Below are positions 17,592-26,469 of a DNA stretch of 64,000 bases, in pieces. How positions within the stretch are numbered: the first letter of the stretch is position 1; each line of letters begins with the position of its first letter. This DNA comes from Photobacterium aquae. GTDB lineage: Bacteria > Pseudomonadota > Gammaproteobacteria > Enterobacterales > Vibrionaceae. The position numbers and the translations under genes are program-made. The notes under the pieces are model-generated. The model was not told where the DNA came from. It did no database searches and worked only from the letters and a program-made list of their open reading frames with translations. The DNA lies in NCBI RefSeq assembly GCF_001029445.1, contig NZ_LDOT01000027.1, positions 51,574 through 115,573 of the forward strand. Direction: 5' to 3'.

Positions 17592-18401
17592 TCATTTGTT
17601 GGCGAATTTCTGTCTATATTGATCTGGCGTGCAGTGGGCGTGCTTTTTAAAAAGGGTAATGAAAGGGCTGGCTTGGTGGTATCCCAAGGTGAGGGCAATC
17701 TCTTTTACCGATACCCCGTGGCGAAGGAGGTGGAGCGAGTAGAGAAACTTGCGGCGTTGGCGCCATTCTGTATGGCTCATGCCTAATTTATCCTGACAAT
17801 GACGGGCGAGGGTCCGTTCCGTCGTGTGCAATTCGTCGGCCCACTCTTTGAGTGTTTTGGTGGACGTTGGGTTACGTTCCAAATCGGCCAGAATAGGCCT
17901 TAGCATTTTGTCGTCACTGCTTGGCAAAAACTGTTCATGCTCTTTGGCTTGATATACCTGATCCAGCAGTACGCTGACGAGTCGTTGATCTTGCTCGGTT
18001 TCGGCGATGGTCAGTTGCCGTTGTTTGAGATTATTGATGATAGCTTCCATGATCGGGCTGACTTCAAGCAAGCAGGTATAGTGCGGTAGGCGATCAGCCA
18101 GAGGATGTACGATATTCATCGAGCAATAATTGAGGCTGCGGCGCATGTAGCTTTCGTGCTCGACACCAGCGGGAACCCATACCGCATACTGGGAGGGCGA
18201 CAGAAAGCGTTTGTCTTGGGTTCTGAGTTCTAAAATACCGCCATTGATAATTTGTAATTGCCCCCAAGGATGGCTGTGGCTGGATGTTGTTGTTCCGGGA
18301 AGGAAAACCTCATGGCCGAAGAAAATATCGCCGGGAGGGTTGTTGTTGTCAAACAGCGGGGTATAGGATGATTTCATCGCGTAGTTATCAGTAGGTGTCA
18401 T
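17592..18401 (-). CDS. AraC-family transcriptional regulator with N-terminal cupin
   Basis: Regulator of 269 aa. The N-terminal part is an AraC-type cupin sensor (HSHPWGQLQIINGGILELRT, then WVPAGVEHESYMR). The C-terminal 100 residues carry two helix-turn-helix motifs (LKEWADELHTTERTLARHC and VKEIALTLGYHQASPFITLF). This layout is typical of small-molecule-responsive AraC regulators that often act on a neighbouring exporter or enzyme, but no obvious target is adjacent. The ribosome site before the ATG at 18401 is weak; an internal ATG eight codons later is possible. Confidence 0.87.
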   Translation of the reverse strand: MTPTDNYAMKSSYTPLFDNNNPPGDIFFGHEVFLPGTTTSSHSHPWGQLQIINGGILELRTQDKRFLSPSQYAVWVPAGVEHESYMRRSLNYCSMNIVHPLADRLPHYTCLLEVSPIMEAIINNLKQRQLTIAETEQDQRLVSVLLDQVYQAKEHEQFLPSSDDKMLRPILADLERNPTSTKTLKEWADELHTTERTLARHCQDKLGMSHTEWRQRRKFLYSLHLLRHGVSVKEIALTLGYHQASPFITLFKKHAHCTPDQYRQKFANK

Positions 18402-18556
18402 CTTGATCGGATAGCTGATGAGTATATACCTAAGTAACTTTAGTGTTATGTGAATAATGATGAGTAATCATAGTTTTACTCTCGTGAGGTGGATCTCGGT
18501 TGCTATGTATGGGAAGTTAGGTCGGTCAAAATTAGCAGTAGATAAGGATGCAGTAA

Positions 18557-19435
18557 GTGGAACAGCTGACCCCCGTGATTGAATATTTGATGAACCATAA
18601 GCTTTTATTGAGTGCTTTGGTGATTTTTACCATTGTGCTGATCCGGCAATTTGCGCTAAAGCAGATCCGTGGCGACGTTGCTTTTGTTTCAGAGAAGCAG
18701 CGCAAATGGATGTCGCTGACCAAAAATGGCACCTTCACCCTGATTGTATTGACGTTGTTTATCCTGTGGCAATCGGAGATCAGCGAATTCGCTCTGTCGC
18801 TTACGGCGATTGCCGTTGCCATTGTGGTGGCTTCAAAAGAGATTATTTTGTGTTTTACGGGGTCCATCCAGCGTGCCAGTGCCCGGTCATTTAGGATTGG
18901 GGATTGGATTGAAGTGGGGGCGTTGTGTGGCGAGGTGATCGAGCACAATATGATGGCAACGGTCATTCAGGAGATAGACCTGCACCACGGTAACTATCAC
19001 TTCACCGGTAAGACGGCGACATTGCCCAACAGCATGTTTTTTACCTATCCGGTGAAGAACCTCAATTTTATGAAGCGATATGTTTACCATAACTTTTCAA
19101 TCACAGTACGAGATTTCGTTAACCTGTATTTGATATTCCCGGAGTTGATCGAGCAGATTGAGGGTCACTGTGAGGAGTTCATCGAGGTCGCCCGGCGTTA
19201 TAACAGCATGATCGAGAAGCATGCAGGGGTCGATCTGCCAGGCTCTGACCCGCATATTCATATCACCACGACGTCAACCGGTGAGCAAGTCGTGCACATT
19301 ATGCTGTTCTGCCCGACCGAGCAGGCAGTGCATTTAGAACAGCTGATCCGTGAAGATTTCATGCAGATCTATCATGAAACTTTCAGCCAGTCAGCGGCTG
19401 CGGGGGCGATGAGCCCATCATTGCCGTTTATGTAA
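18557..19435 (+). CDS. MscS-family mechanosensitive ion channel
   Basis: Inner-membrane channel expected to open under osmotic downshock. About three membrane helices lie in the first 100 residues (LLSALVIFTIVLIRQFA, FTLIVLTLFILWQ, LSLTAIAVAIVVASKEIILC). The MscS beta-domain then follows (FRIGDWIEVGALCGEVIEHNMMATVI and TLPNSMFFTYPVKN). Length is 292 aa. The start is a GTG with AAGGA 8 nt upstream; an ATG at 18548 hits a stop after two codons, so the GTG is clearly the start. The C-terminal domain is shorter and more divergent than in E. coli MscS. It stands alone. Confidence 0.87.
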   Translation: MEQLTPVIEYLMNHKLLLSALVIFTIVLIRQFALKQIRGDVAFVSEKQRKWMSLTKNGTFTLIVLTLFILWQSEISEFALSLTAIAVAIVVASKEIILCFTGSIQRASARSFRIGDWIEVGALCGEVIEHNMMATVIQEIDLHHGNYHFTGKTATLPNSMFFTYPVKNLNFMKRYVYHNFSITVRDFVNLYLIFPELIEQIEGHCEEFIEVARRYNSMIEKHAGVDLPGSDPHIHITTTSTGEQVVHIMLFCPTEQAVHLEQLIREDFMQIYHETFSQSAAAGAMSPSLPFM

Positions 19436-19557
19436 TATCAGCCTTTTTGTTGCGAGATGTAGGCTTGAGTGGCCAAGTGGTGATGGTGCACATTTTGGTG
19501 TTCAGTCAGTGAAATGCTATTCTTCGTGCCAGTTTAACTGAGATTTCCGGAAGTAAG

Positions 19558-20106
19558 ATGAATTTTAACCGTATTGTCTGTTTTGACCTCGAGATGTGTT
19601 GCTGGAATGATGGGCGTGAGCCCAGAACGGGTGAGATCATTGAAGTGGGTGTTGCCGAACTGGATCTGACAAACGGTGAAATTGTGCGCCGTGCGCAATA
19701 TTTCGTGAAGCCTGAGAATGATGAAGTATCGTTTTTTTGTACCGAGCTGACAGGGATCAAACCTGAAGTTATCGAGAAGAACGGTAAGCCGTTGGCGACT
19801 ATTATGAAGTCGATGGAGCAGAAATTTGGCGGACGTCATAAGATTTACGCTGCTTGGGGACGTGATGATCTGATTTTGCGCAAGGAATGCGATGAAAAAG
19901 AAATCAAGGTGCCATTTGAGGAGTTTTTGAATCTGGCGACAGTATTCAAATTGCAAAAGCATGTTAAGAGCAAGCGTTGTGGCCAGCGTGCCGCGATGAA
20001 AATTGCAGGGCTGGAGTGGGAAGGGCGGCAGCACTCTGGCTATGATGATGCGTACAATCTAGCCCGCTTGGCAAAAACCTTGTTCGTTCCAGATGTAGAA
20101 GCGTAA
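19558..20106 (+). CDS. DEDDh 3'-5' exonuclease (KapD-like)
   Basis: Exonuclease of 182 aa in the DnaQ/RNase T fold. Exo I is CFDLEMCCW with D10 and E12; the central Asp is in AAWGRDDL; Exo III is H159-SGYD-D164, the HxxxxD of the DEDDh subclass. It resembles the KapD/ERI-1-like group that trims RNA or single-stranded DNA; the substrate here is unknown. A GGAAG ribosome site lies 5 nt before the ATG. It is a single gene ending at a long hairpin terminator. Confidence 0.87.
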   Translation: MNFNRIVCFDLEMCCWNDGREPRTGEIIEVGVAELDLTNGEIVRRAQYFVKPENDEVSFFCTELTGIKPEVIEKNGKPLATIMKSMEQKFGGRHKIYAAWGRDDLILRKECDEKEIKVPFEEFLNLATVFKLQKHVKSKRCGQRAAMKIAGLEWEGRQHSGYDDAYNLARLAKTLFVPDVEA

Positions 20107-20148
20107 TCGCGTCAGCTCGCGCATCATTGTGATGCCTATTCCTGTGAT

Positions 20149-20206
20149 AAATGCCTACGGTTGTCATATCTCGTATGATATTGGAACCGTAGGCATTTCA
20201 TTTTTT
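20149..20206 (+). terminator. Long hairpin terminator after the exonuclease gene
   Basis: AAATGCCTACGGTT (20149-20162) pairs perfectly with AACCGTAGGCATTT (20185-20198). The 22-nt loop has its own ATATC/GATAT pairing, and TTTTTT follows at 20201-20206. The stem is unusually long for a simple terminator. Confidence 0.85.
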
Positions 20207-20273
20207 CCTGTAAAAACTTGTCGTCGTACCAAGATTCATGTTTAGAGTGGTGAAATAAATGTGAAAAATTGAC

Positions 20274-20786
20274 ATGTTCAATTTGTATCATATTATTTCT
20301 GTTTTAATGAATAATCATAAAATATTGGCTATGGACAAGACAAAGTGTGGCATTCCTATCAGGAATGCGCGGTATCAGGAGAGATTCCCCGTTGGTGATA
20401 CGTTAAATGAAAAGCGGTCGGCGAACGAATTGCGTCGATGGTGGAATGTACTTTTCATCGATGAACTTCACTATTTTGAAAGCGGCAAAATCAGTGTCTG
20501 CGTGCTTGATAGTGAAACCTGGGACGAGCCAAGACAGATCTCGGAACATGAGTGCTTTGACGAAGCTGTGCGGGCTGCTAATTTTTATCTGAATCACTCT
20601 GATGTCTGGCGTCGTTACGATGCACCCTATCAGCCTATTGTGAAGTTGGGCCATTTAACCGAGGTGGAAGAATATTTGGATGGTTCCTTCAAAAAGCCCA
20701 CGGAGCAGGAACTGTTTGAGCATCTTTACTACTGGTTACCCAAAGCAGAAAATGTGGCCGAGCAGAGATGCATCTGTGATGCTTGA
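20274..20786 (+). CDS. Hypothetical protein, 170 aa
   Basis: I do not recognise this family. The frame is open for 170 codons with balanced composition, a charged and aromatic-rich core (WWNVLFIDELHYFESGKISVC, then WRRYDAPYQPIVKLGHLTEV) and no signal peptide. Starts at 20274, 20307 and 20331 are all possible and none has a good ribosome site; conserved-looking sequence begins near the last. It lies between two terminators and appears monocistronic. It is probably a real cytoplasmic protein. Confidence 0.6.
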   Translation: MFNLYHIISVLMNNHKILAMDKTKCGIPIRNARYQERFPVGDTLNEKRSANELRRWWNVLFIDELHYFESGKISVCVLDSETWDEPRQISEHECFDEAVRAANFYLNHSDVWRRYDAPYQPIVKLGHLTEVEEYLDGSFKKPTEQELFEHLYYWLPKAENVAEQRCICDA

Positions 20787-21047
20787 GGCACGTATTTGGC
20801 GTAACGTTGGAATACACTCTTTCCTGATGAGAATGAATGGGAGTTTATTTCGGTGGTAAGTCTTTTTAATCTATAAAAATCAATGTAGTAGGCTTCTTTG
20901 GTGATATGTGACGAGTATCATTTTAAATCATGATGTCTGACTATCGACCCATGGTGTCTTTTTAGAGATATGTATCCGTAATCTGACGTGTCAGAATATG
21001 AGCAGGATGATGTTTTCATCACATATTTCGAACCAATAAGGCAAACC

Positions 21048-21944
21048 ATGTTCTATTTATTTCCTTTATTGACAGTTGCTATCTGGTCAGGAAACGCCAT
21101 TGTCAACAAAATGTCTTACAGTGTGATTGATCCTGGGGCGATTTCCTTTTATCGCTGGTTTGTCGCCATGCTCGTGTTGACTCCGTTTGTTTTGCCGTCA
21201 GTATGGCGCAAACGCCATGTGATTAAGCCATATTTGGGGAAGCTGGCTTTTTTGGCGTTATTGGGGATGGTGTTGAACCAGTCTTTGGGTTATTTCGCGG
21301 CGGCGACGACCACGGCGACCAATATGGCCCTGATTATATCCCTTGTTCCCCTTATGAGTATGTTCCTCAGTGTTCCGTTGCTTGGGCAGCGTCTATTGCC
21401 CATTGCTCTGGTCGGCGCTGTTTTGTCGCTTTCTGGGTTGGTGTTTATGCTCAGTCATGGGGATATCAGTCGGTTGGCTCAGCAGGGGATCACCCAAGGT
21501 GATGGTTTGTTGTTGATTGCCGCGTTTGTTTACGCGCTTTACTGCGTATTGCTCAAGCGTTGGCAGATGCCATTGAGCAACTGGCAATCTGTGTATGTGC
21601 AAGGCGTGTGTGCAATAATCATGCTGTTGCCAATGTTGCTCAGTAGCGAGCGCGTTGCGATTACCGCAGAGTCCTGGCCATTGATTGCTTATGCCGCATT
21701 AGCCGCATCGGTTATTGCGCCTTGGTGTTGGCTGAAAGGGATAGAGGCTTTGGGGGCAGATCGCTCGGCAATTTTCATGAATTTAATGCCAGTGATTACT
21801 GCGCTGATCGCCAGTGTCGTCCTTCATGAGAAGCTAATGGCCTATCACTATATCGGTGGGTTGATGGTTTTGTCAGGGGTTATTCTGGCGCAGCACAAAC
21901 CGAAAATCCTGCCGAAGCAGGAAGAGCTGGCATCAGCTGCCTAA
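21048..21944 (+). CDS. EamA/DMT-family transporter
   Basis: Ten-helix inner-membrane exporter of 298 aa with the usual paired EamA domains. The first begins LLTVAIWSGNAIVNKMSYSVIDPGAISFYRW and the second runs from about residue 150, ending at YHYIGGLMVLSGVILAQHKPK. An in-frame GTG at 20988 gives 20 extra polar residues, but the ATG at 21048 has AAGG 7 nt upstream and begins directly at the first helix, so I used it. Substrate unknown. It is a second, intact member of the family broken at 12.0-13.0 kb. Confidence 0.87.
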   Translation: MFYLFPLLTVAIWSGNAIVNKMSYSVIDPGAISFYRWFVAMLVLTPFVLPSVWRKRHVIKPYLGKLAFLALLGMVLNQSLGYFAAATTTATNMALIISLVPLMSMFLSVPLLGQRLLPIALVGAVLSLSGLVFMLSHGDISRLAQQGITQGDGLLLIAAFVYALYCVLLKRWQMPLSNWQSVYVQGVCAIIMLLPMLLSSERVAITAESWPLIAYAALAASVIAPWCWLKGIEALGADRSAIFMNLMPVITALIASVVLHEKLMAYHYIGGLMVLSGVILAQHKPKILPKQEELASAA

Positions 21945-21966
21945 CTGAAGCTGATGGTATTGATAA

Positions 21967-22001
21967 CGGCAGCACAACGAAAGTTGTGCTGCCGTTTTTT
22001 T
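21967..22001 (+). terminator. Rho-independent terminator after the EamA transporter
   Basis: CGGCAGCACAAC (21967-21978) and GTTGTGCTGCCG (21983-21994) form a perfect 12-bp stem closed by a GAAA tetraloop, followed by seven T residues. It isolates the transporter from the prp genes. Confidence 0.93.
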
Positions 22002-22080
22002 ATAGCTCGATAATTAATTGCCGCCATTTCAGGGCGCTGTACTAGATTTTATGTATCTAGCCATGAGCAAGGAGTGCGTA

Positions 22081-22941
22081 ATGAGCCCTGGACAGCGTTT
22101 CAGAACGATGGTGGCGGAACAGTCACCGTTGCAGATTGTCGGCGCAGTAAATGCTTACTGTGCGATGATGGCAGAACGGGTCGGCCATCAGGCTCTATAT
22201 CTTTCAGGTGCAGGGGTAGCTAATGCCTCGTTTGGTTTGCCCGATTTAGCCATAACGACCCTCAATGATGTTGTGGAAGATGCAAGACGGATCACGTCAG
22301 CCAGTCAGTTACCCCTATTAGTAGATATTGATACCGGATTCGGTGGCGAGTTGAATATTGCCAGAACTATACGCGAGCTGGAGCGTGCCGGTGTCGCAGC
22401 TGTGCATATTGAAGATCAAGTTAGCCAGAAGCGGTGTGGTCATCGACCAAATAAAGCACTGGTCAGCCAAGAAGAAATGGTTGAGCGAATAAAAGCCGCT
22501 GTTGATGCAAGGCAGGATGATAGCTTCGTTATTATGGCGCGTACCGACGCTTTGGCCGTTGAGGGCATGGAGGCTGCGATTGAGCGGGCGCAGGCCTACG
22601 TTGAAGCCGGGGCGGATATGCTGTTTCCCGAAGCGTTAGCCTCTCTAGATCAATACCGCCAGTTAACCCATTCCGTTGATATTCCTATCTTGGCCAATAT
22701 TACAGAGTTTGGCCGTACCCCTTTGTTTTCTGCCGATGAATTGGCCCAAGTTGGTGTGGCTATGGTGCTCTACCCGTTGTCGGCCTTTCGGGCAATGAAC
22801 AAAGCTGCTCTCAATGTGTATCAGCATATTCACCAAGACGGCCACCAGCGGGTTGTGGTTGAACAGATGCAGACTCGTGAAGAGTTATATCGCTTTTTGG
22901 ATTACCACCAGTTCGAGGCCAAGCTCGATCAGAAGGGGTGA
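22081..22941 (+). CDS. prpB: 2-methylisocitrate lyase (PrpB)
   Basis: Splits 2-methylisocitrate into pyruvate and succinate, the last step of the methylcitrate route for propionate. The TIM-barrel PEP-mutase/isocitrate-lyase fold is clear from LVDIDTGFGGELNIARTI, VHIEDQV and the catalytic loop KRCGHRPNKA with C119. Later blocks (VIMARTDALAVEGMEAAIERAQAY, FPEAL, ILANITEFGRTPLF) match PrpB closely over the full 286 aa. An upstream in-frame ATG at 22018 lacks a ribosome site; AAGGAG stands 6 nt before the ATG at 22081. The next gene is prpD; prpC, normally between them, is absent. Confidence 0.9.
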   Translation: MSPGQRFRTMVAEQSPLQIVGAVNAYCAMMAERVGHQALYLSGAGVANASFGLPDLAITTLNDVVEDARRITSASQLPLLVDIDTGFGGELNIARTIRELERAGVAAVHIEDQVSQKRCGHRPNKALVSQEEMVERIKAAVDARQDDSFVIMARTDALAVEGMEAAIERAQAYVEAGADMLFPEALASLDQYRQLTHSVDIPILANITEFGRTPLFSADELAQVGVAMVLYPLSAFRAMNKAALNVYQHIHQDGHQRVVVEQMQTREELYRFLDYHQFEAKLDQKG

Positions 22942-23029
22942 GTGCTGTGTTTTACAGTGTCACCACGTCATCGGGGATGCGCCATGTTATTGGTGTCGTC
23001 TGCCAACTGGATTACAGAAGGAATATTAA

Positions 23030-24481
23030 ATGGAAAGGAATGTCGATATTAACGAACGTCCACAACCGGATATGCTGCTAAAGCAAATTGCTGAGTATGT
23101 AATGACTACGGAGATCCGCTCTGAGCTTGCATACCAGACGGCCCGTTACTGTCTGATGGATACGTTGGGTTGCGGAATGCTGGCTTTGCGTTTTCCTGAG
23201 TGTACGAAGCATTTGGGTCCTATTGTCCCCGGCACAACAGTGATTAATGGGGCAAGGGTGCCGGGAACATCACATGAATTGGATCCGGTAACTGCCGCGT
23301 TTAATATCGGCTGCATGATCCGCTGGTTGGATTTCAATGATACCTGGCTGGCGGCAGAGTGGGGGCACCCGTCGGATAACCTTGGCGGGATCCTCGCTGT
23401 CGCTGATTACCTTAGTCGGGTGGCCGTGTCGCAGGGTAAACCGCCACTGACAATGCGTGATGTGCTGACGGCGATGATAAAGGCCCATGAGATCCAAGGT
23501 GTTCTGGCTCTTGAGAACAGTTTTAACCGTGTCGGGTTGGATCATGTCTTGCTGGTGCGGGTTGCCTCAACGGCAGTACTAACCAAGATGCTGGGAGGCA
23601 AGCGGGATCAAGTCATTGATGCGCTCTCTCAGGCATGGGTTGATGGTTGTGCCTTGCGAACCTATCGCCATGCGCCCAATGCCGGTTCTCGTAAATCGTG
23701 GGCGGCGGGAGATGCCACATCACGGGCTGTGCGGCTGGCGATGATCACCATGAAGGGAGAGATGGGGCTGCCATCGGTGCTGAGTGCAGACAAATGGGGA
23801 TTTAGTGATGTGCTGTTTAATGGTGAACCGTTGAAATTAAGCCAAACCTTCAATAGTTATGTGATGGAAAATGTGTTGTTTAAGTTATCTTACCCGGCAG
23901 AGTTTCATGCTCAAACCGCAGTGGAATGTGCGGTAACACTTTCGGCCCATGTTCAAGAGCGGTGGGATCGTATATCACGGATCGTAATTACCACCCATGA
24001 ATCGGCCATTCGGATCATTTCTAAGTCGGGCCCTTTAGTGAACCCCGCCGACAGAGACCATTGTTTGCAATATATGGTGGCTGTGCCTTTGTTGTACGGT
24101 ACGCTGGCAGCTGAGCATTATGAAGATTCGTTTCATTACGCGGATCCCCGAATTGACGCCCTGAGAGCGAAGATGGAGGTTGTTGAGGACGAAGGCTATA
24201 GTATTGACTATCTTGATCCAGATAAGCGATCGATTGCCAATGCTGTCCAAGTCTATTTTGATGATGGTACCGCAACAGATAAAATTGCGGTTGAATATCC
24301 TATCGGCCACCGTCGTCGCAGAGAGGAGGGAATGCCGGTTCTTGAAGGCAAGTTCAGGGATAGTTTGTTGACGCGTTTTCCACAATCTCAATGTGAGCGT
24401 ATTTTACGATCATGTACTAATCAGTCAGCACTTGAAGCCATGTCCGTCCATGAATTTATGGATTTGTGGATGATAAATTAG
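23030..24481 (+). CDS. prpD: 2-methylcitrate dehydratase (PrpD)
   Basis: Dehydrates 2-methylcitrate to 2-methyl-cis-aconitate. The 483-aa length equals that of E. coli PrpD and the match as I recall it is long: LGPIVPGTTVINGARVPGT, NIGCMIRWLDFNDTWLAAEW, GHPSDNLGGILA, AHEIQG, ALENSFNRVGLDHVLLV and NPADRDHCLQYMVA. A ribosome site (AAGGA) lies 8 nt before the ATG. The gap after prpB is 88 nt and carries no prpC remnant in any frame. No prpE, acnD/prpF or prpR is in the window, so the pathway would depend on distant genes. Confidence 0.92.
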   Translation: MERNVDINERPQPDMLLKQIAEYVMTTEIRSELAYQTARYCLMDTLGCGMLALRFPECTKHLGPIVPGTTVINGARVPGTSHELDPVTAAFNIGCMIRWLDFNDTWLAAEWGHPSDNLGGILAVADYLSRVAVSQGKPPLTMRDVLTAMIKAHEIQGVLALENSFNRVGLDHVLLVRVASTAVLTKMLGGKRDQVIDALSQAWVDGCALRTYRHAPNAGSRKSWAAGDATSRAVRLAMITMKGEMGLPSVLSADKWGFSDVLFNGEPLKLSQTFNSYVMENVLFKLSYPAEFHAQTAVECAVTLSAHVQERWDRISRIVITTHESAIRIISKSGPLVNPADRDHCLQYMVAVPLLYGTLAAEHYEDSFHYADPRIDALRAKMEVVEDEGYSIDYLDPDKRSIANAVQVYFDDGTATDKIAVEYPIGHRRRREEGMPVLEGKFRDSLLTRFPQSQCERILRSCTNQSALEAMSVHEFMDLWMIN

Positions 24482-24584
24482 ATATAGAGCTAGTGCGGAG
24501 TACGAGTGACTTTTCTGTGACGTTGATCATATTTATGAACTGAGCTAAAGATACATGAGATTGCCATGCAAAAAGGGAGGTCGC

Positions 24585-24881
24585 ATGCAACTCAATCTCG
24601 TGGTGTGTTTTGTCGCTCTATTGGCTCTGGTTGTTGATAAATGGTCGTTGTTTGATGACTCAACGGCTCGTTATGCCAACACGCCGGTTTATGATCCGCC
24701 TGCAAGGAAAAGCACGGCTAATTCATCAGGGAGTGTTTATCCGGATGAAACGCCGAGTACGCGAAGGGTGGCAGAGAAGCAGCCTCAAGAACTGAACAGT
24801 CGTGATGAATACGAACAGAAGATGTTCCCGACTCAGAATCGGGTTGTATTGGGGCATATGACGATTCCAGCCGAGCCGTAG
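24585..24881 (+). CDS. Hypothetical membrane-anchored protein, 98 aa
   Basis: No family recognised. The protein starts with a hydrophobic helix (LNLVVCFVALLALVV) and continues as a polar, Pro/Ser/Thr-rich tail, so it is probably anchored in the inner membrane with its tail in the periplasm, or is a secreted small protein. A frame from the ATG at 24555 exists, but GGGAGG stands 5 nt before the ATG at 24585, making that the start. It ends 25 nt before a bidirectional terminator shared with a small minus-strand ORF. Confidence 0.65.
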   Translation: MQLNLVVCFVALLALVVDKWSLFDDSTARYANTPVYDPPARKSTANSSGSVYPDETPSTRRVAEKQPQELNSRDEYEQKMFPTQNRVVLGHMTIPAEP

Positions 24882-24904
24882 GCTAATCTAGCAGAAGCCG
24901 TATG

Positions 24905-24929
24905 AAAAAAGCCGCGTTATGCGGCTTTT
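24905..24929. terminator. Bidirectional terminator between two small genes
   Basis: AAAAGCCGC (24907-24915) pairs with GCGGCTTTT (24921-24929) around a 5-nt loop. The left arm is preceded by more A residues, so T tracts exist on both strands. The stop codon of the minus-strand ORF lies at 24917-24919, inside the loop. Confidence 0.85.
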
Positions 24930-25024
24930 GTGTATTCCTTCAAAAAGGAGAGTTTAGCTTTGCTAATGGCGGACTGACTCCGCTCTTTTAACTTTTTCCT
25001 AACCAATTTGGCGTCCTTACTCAT
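24917..25024 (-). CDS. Small basic protein, 35 aa (hypothetical)
   Basis: The frame is MSKDAKLVRKKLKERSQSAI and on to KAKLSFLKEYTKAA: lysine-rich and helical, with no membrane segment. A longer frame reaches 25162, but the ATG at 25024 has GAGG 8 nt upstream, which decides the start. The frame ends inside an intrinsic terminator whose T tract serves this strand, a strong hint of a real transcript. No family is recognised; the charge pattern suggests nucleic-acid or ribosome contact, which is only a guess. Confidence 0.55.
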   Translation of the reverse strand: MSKDAKLVRKKLKERSQSAISKAKLSFLKEYTKAA

Positions 25025-25617
25025 CGTAATGACCTCATGCATTCCTTGCACGTTTTTTACCAACGTTGCATTGTGGTTGAAAATAGCCAACTTGCACTGA
25101 TATGTGAAGTTGGGCACCAACAGGTTGGAATATAACGTAATGGATATGAAGAATGTATGCATAGAGTGGAAAACTCAGGTGTAAAGATTACATTATGCGA
25201 CATGCTTCATATTTAATGGGTGAGAACGAAGCTAATTATTTAATACGAGGTTGAAATGCGACCAAATCTTCGAAAAAGACAGTAATGTTATCCTTTACAT
25301 GGCGTTATTTCCTATGAATTTGATACAAATAGGATTATTGCCTGTGGTATTTAGATGAGCGGTCAAACAATTATCACCATTGAGATACGGATACCTTTTC
25401 GCTTCAGCGGGGATCTGGGTATACAATTATCGCCGTTTTAAGGACAAATAATATTCAAACACCTCAATGTGAATGGAAATGTCTTTCCTTCACCCATTTG
25501 TTGAATCAACGTGCTGAAAGCAGACTGAGTTTGGCATCTTGAGGTAATTTTGGATATGTGTATTTGGCAGGGAATGCTGAGTCGATATCTCAGATTTAGT
25601 GTATGAAGGCAGCTTCC
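25025..25617. other. Intergenic region upstream of the FhuF-like gene
   Basis: About 590 bp with divergent promoters for the small basic protein and the FhuF-like gene. No gene is convincing on either strand. I searched by eye for a Fur box before fhuF and found only scattered AATTATC and AATAATATT pieces, not a 19-bp inverted repeat. Confidence 0.35.
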
Positions 25618-26469
25618 ATGACAGTTTCTCAGTATATGGCCGATCTTTGGCCAGGCCAGCCCGTGCAGAATACCTTGGCTGCCCAGTTTGACTGGCTCCA
25701 TCAGTGCCTGCCCTTCCTTCGTTTACAAACTGCCGGCGGGGGGGCGTCGTTGTCCCAGTGGATCCCTAGTAAGCTTGATCCGGCCATAGAATCATTTTGT
25801 AATGCGAAGGATGTTCGGCATTCCGTAGGGGCCTCGCTATGGCTAAAAAGTTTTAACGCTCACTTATTTACCGGGCTGGCAGCATTGAGGCTTAAATTTA
25901 ACCGTGTGCCTGCGTTGACGGAAGATGCGATTATTGTCGATATTAATGCTGAGGGTAAGGTCAAGCAGCTATCGATACTCGATAGCCAGCCATTTTACTG
26001 TTTGGCAGATGATAGTATGGCAGAGGAGCCACAAGCATTGGTGGTTGCCAATGAGGCTGAACTTGATCGTTGTCTGGCCGAGATCCTTACGGGTCTGTTG
26101 TCTTACCTCGAGCCTGAGTTCAAGCGTAACAATATTGGTCGGCAGCTTTTTGTTGGCAGTGTTGGCTATGCGCTCGGTACGGTGTTTGCGAAATTGACCG
26201 AGAAAGGGTATGACCGTGATCAGTTAGCCCGCTTACTGCCCGTTGCCGATAATTGGTTGAAAACCGTATTGCCTGCCGCAGCAACGCTGAATACGGTTAC
26301 TCAGGCTACTCAGTGTAATCGAGCGATATACTATGTTCGTCGCGAAACCTGCTGTTTGAAATATAAATTAGCAGGCAAAAAGAATTGCGGCACTTGCCAG
26401 CTTACGGATGCCGCTGAGCAGCTTGCGTCTTACCAAACGAAGGTGCCTACTGAGCTGGCCCAGGGTTAA
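25618..26469 (+). CDS. fhuF: FhuF-like siderophore-iron reductase
   Basis: Likely a cytoplasmic [2Fe-2S] protein that releases iron from imported ferric siderophores. The diagnostic C-terminal motif is C245-C246-x10-C257-x2-C260, exactly the unusual cluster-binding pattern of FhuF. The rest (283 aa) is weakly conserved helical sequence, as in the family. The ATG at 25603 has no ribosome site; the one at 25618 has AAGG about 8 nt upstream. The 3' end overlaps the convergent DUF4239 gene by 23 bp. No siderophore transport gene is nearby. Confidence 0.8.
   Translation: MTVSQYMADLWPGQPVQNTLAAQFDWLHQCLPFLRLQTAGGGASLSQWIPSKLDPAIESFCNAKDVRHSVGASLWLKSFNAHLFTGLAALRLKFNRVPALTEDAIIVDINAEGKVKQLSILDSQPFYCLADDSMAEEPQALVVANEAELDRCLAEILTGLLSYLEPEFKRNNIGRQLFVGSVGYALGTVFAKLTEKGYDRDQLARLLPVADNWLKTVLPAAATLNTVTQATQCNRAIYYVRRETCCLKYKLAGKKNCGTCQLTDAAEQLASYQTKVPTELAQG

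Noticed and set aside
22942..23029. Possible prpC remnant between prpB and prpD
   Set aside because: I read the gap in the forward frames and found no citrate-synthase-like residues.
25163..25617. Fur box before fhuF
   Set aside because: Only isolated AT-rich pieces were seen, with no 7-1-7 inverted repeat.
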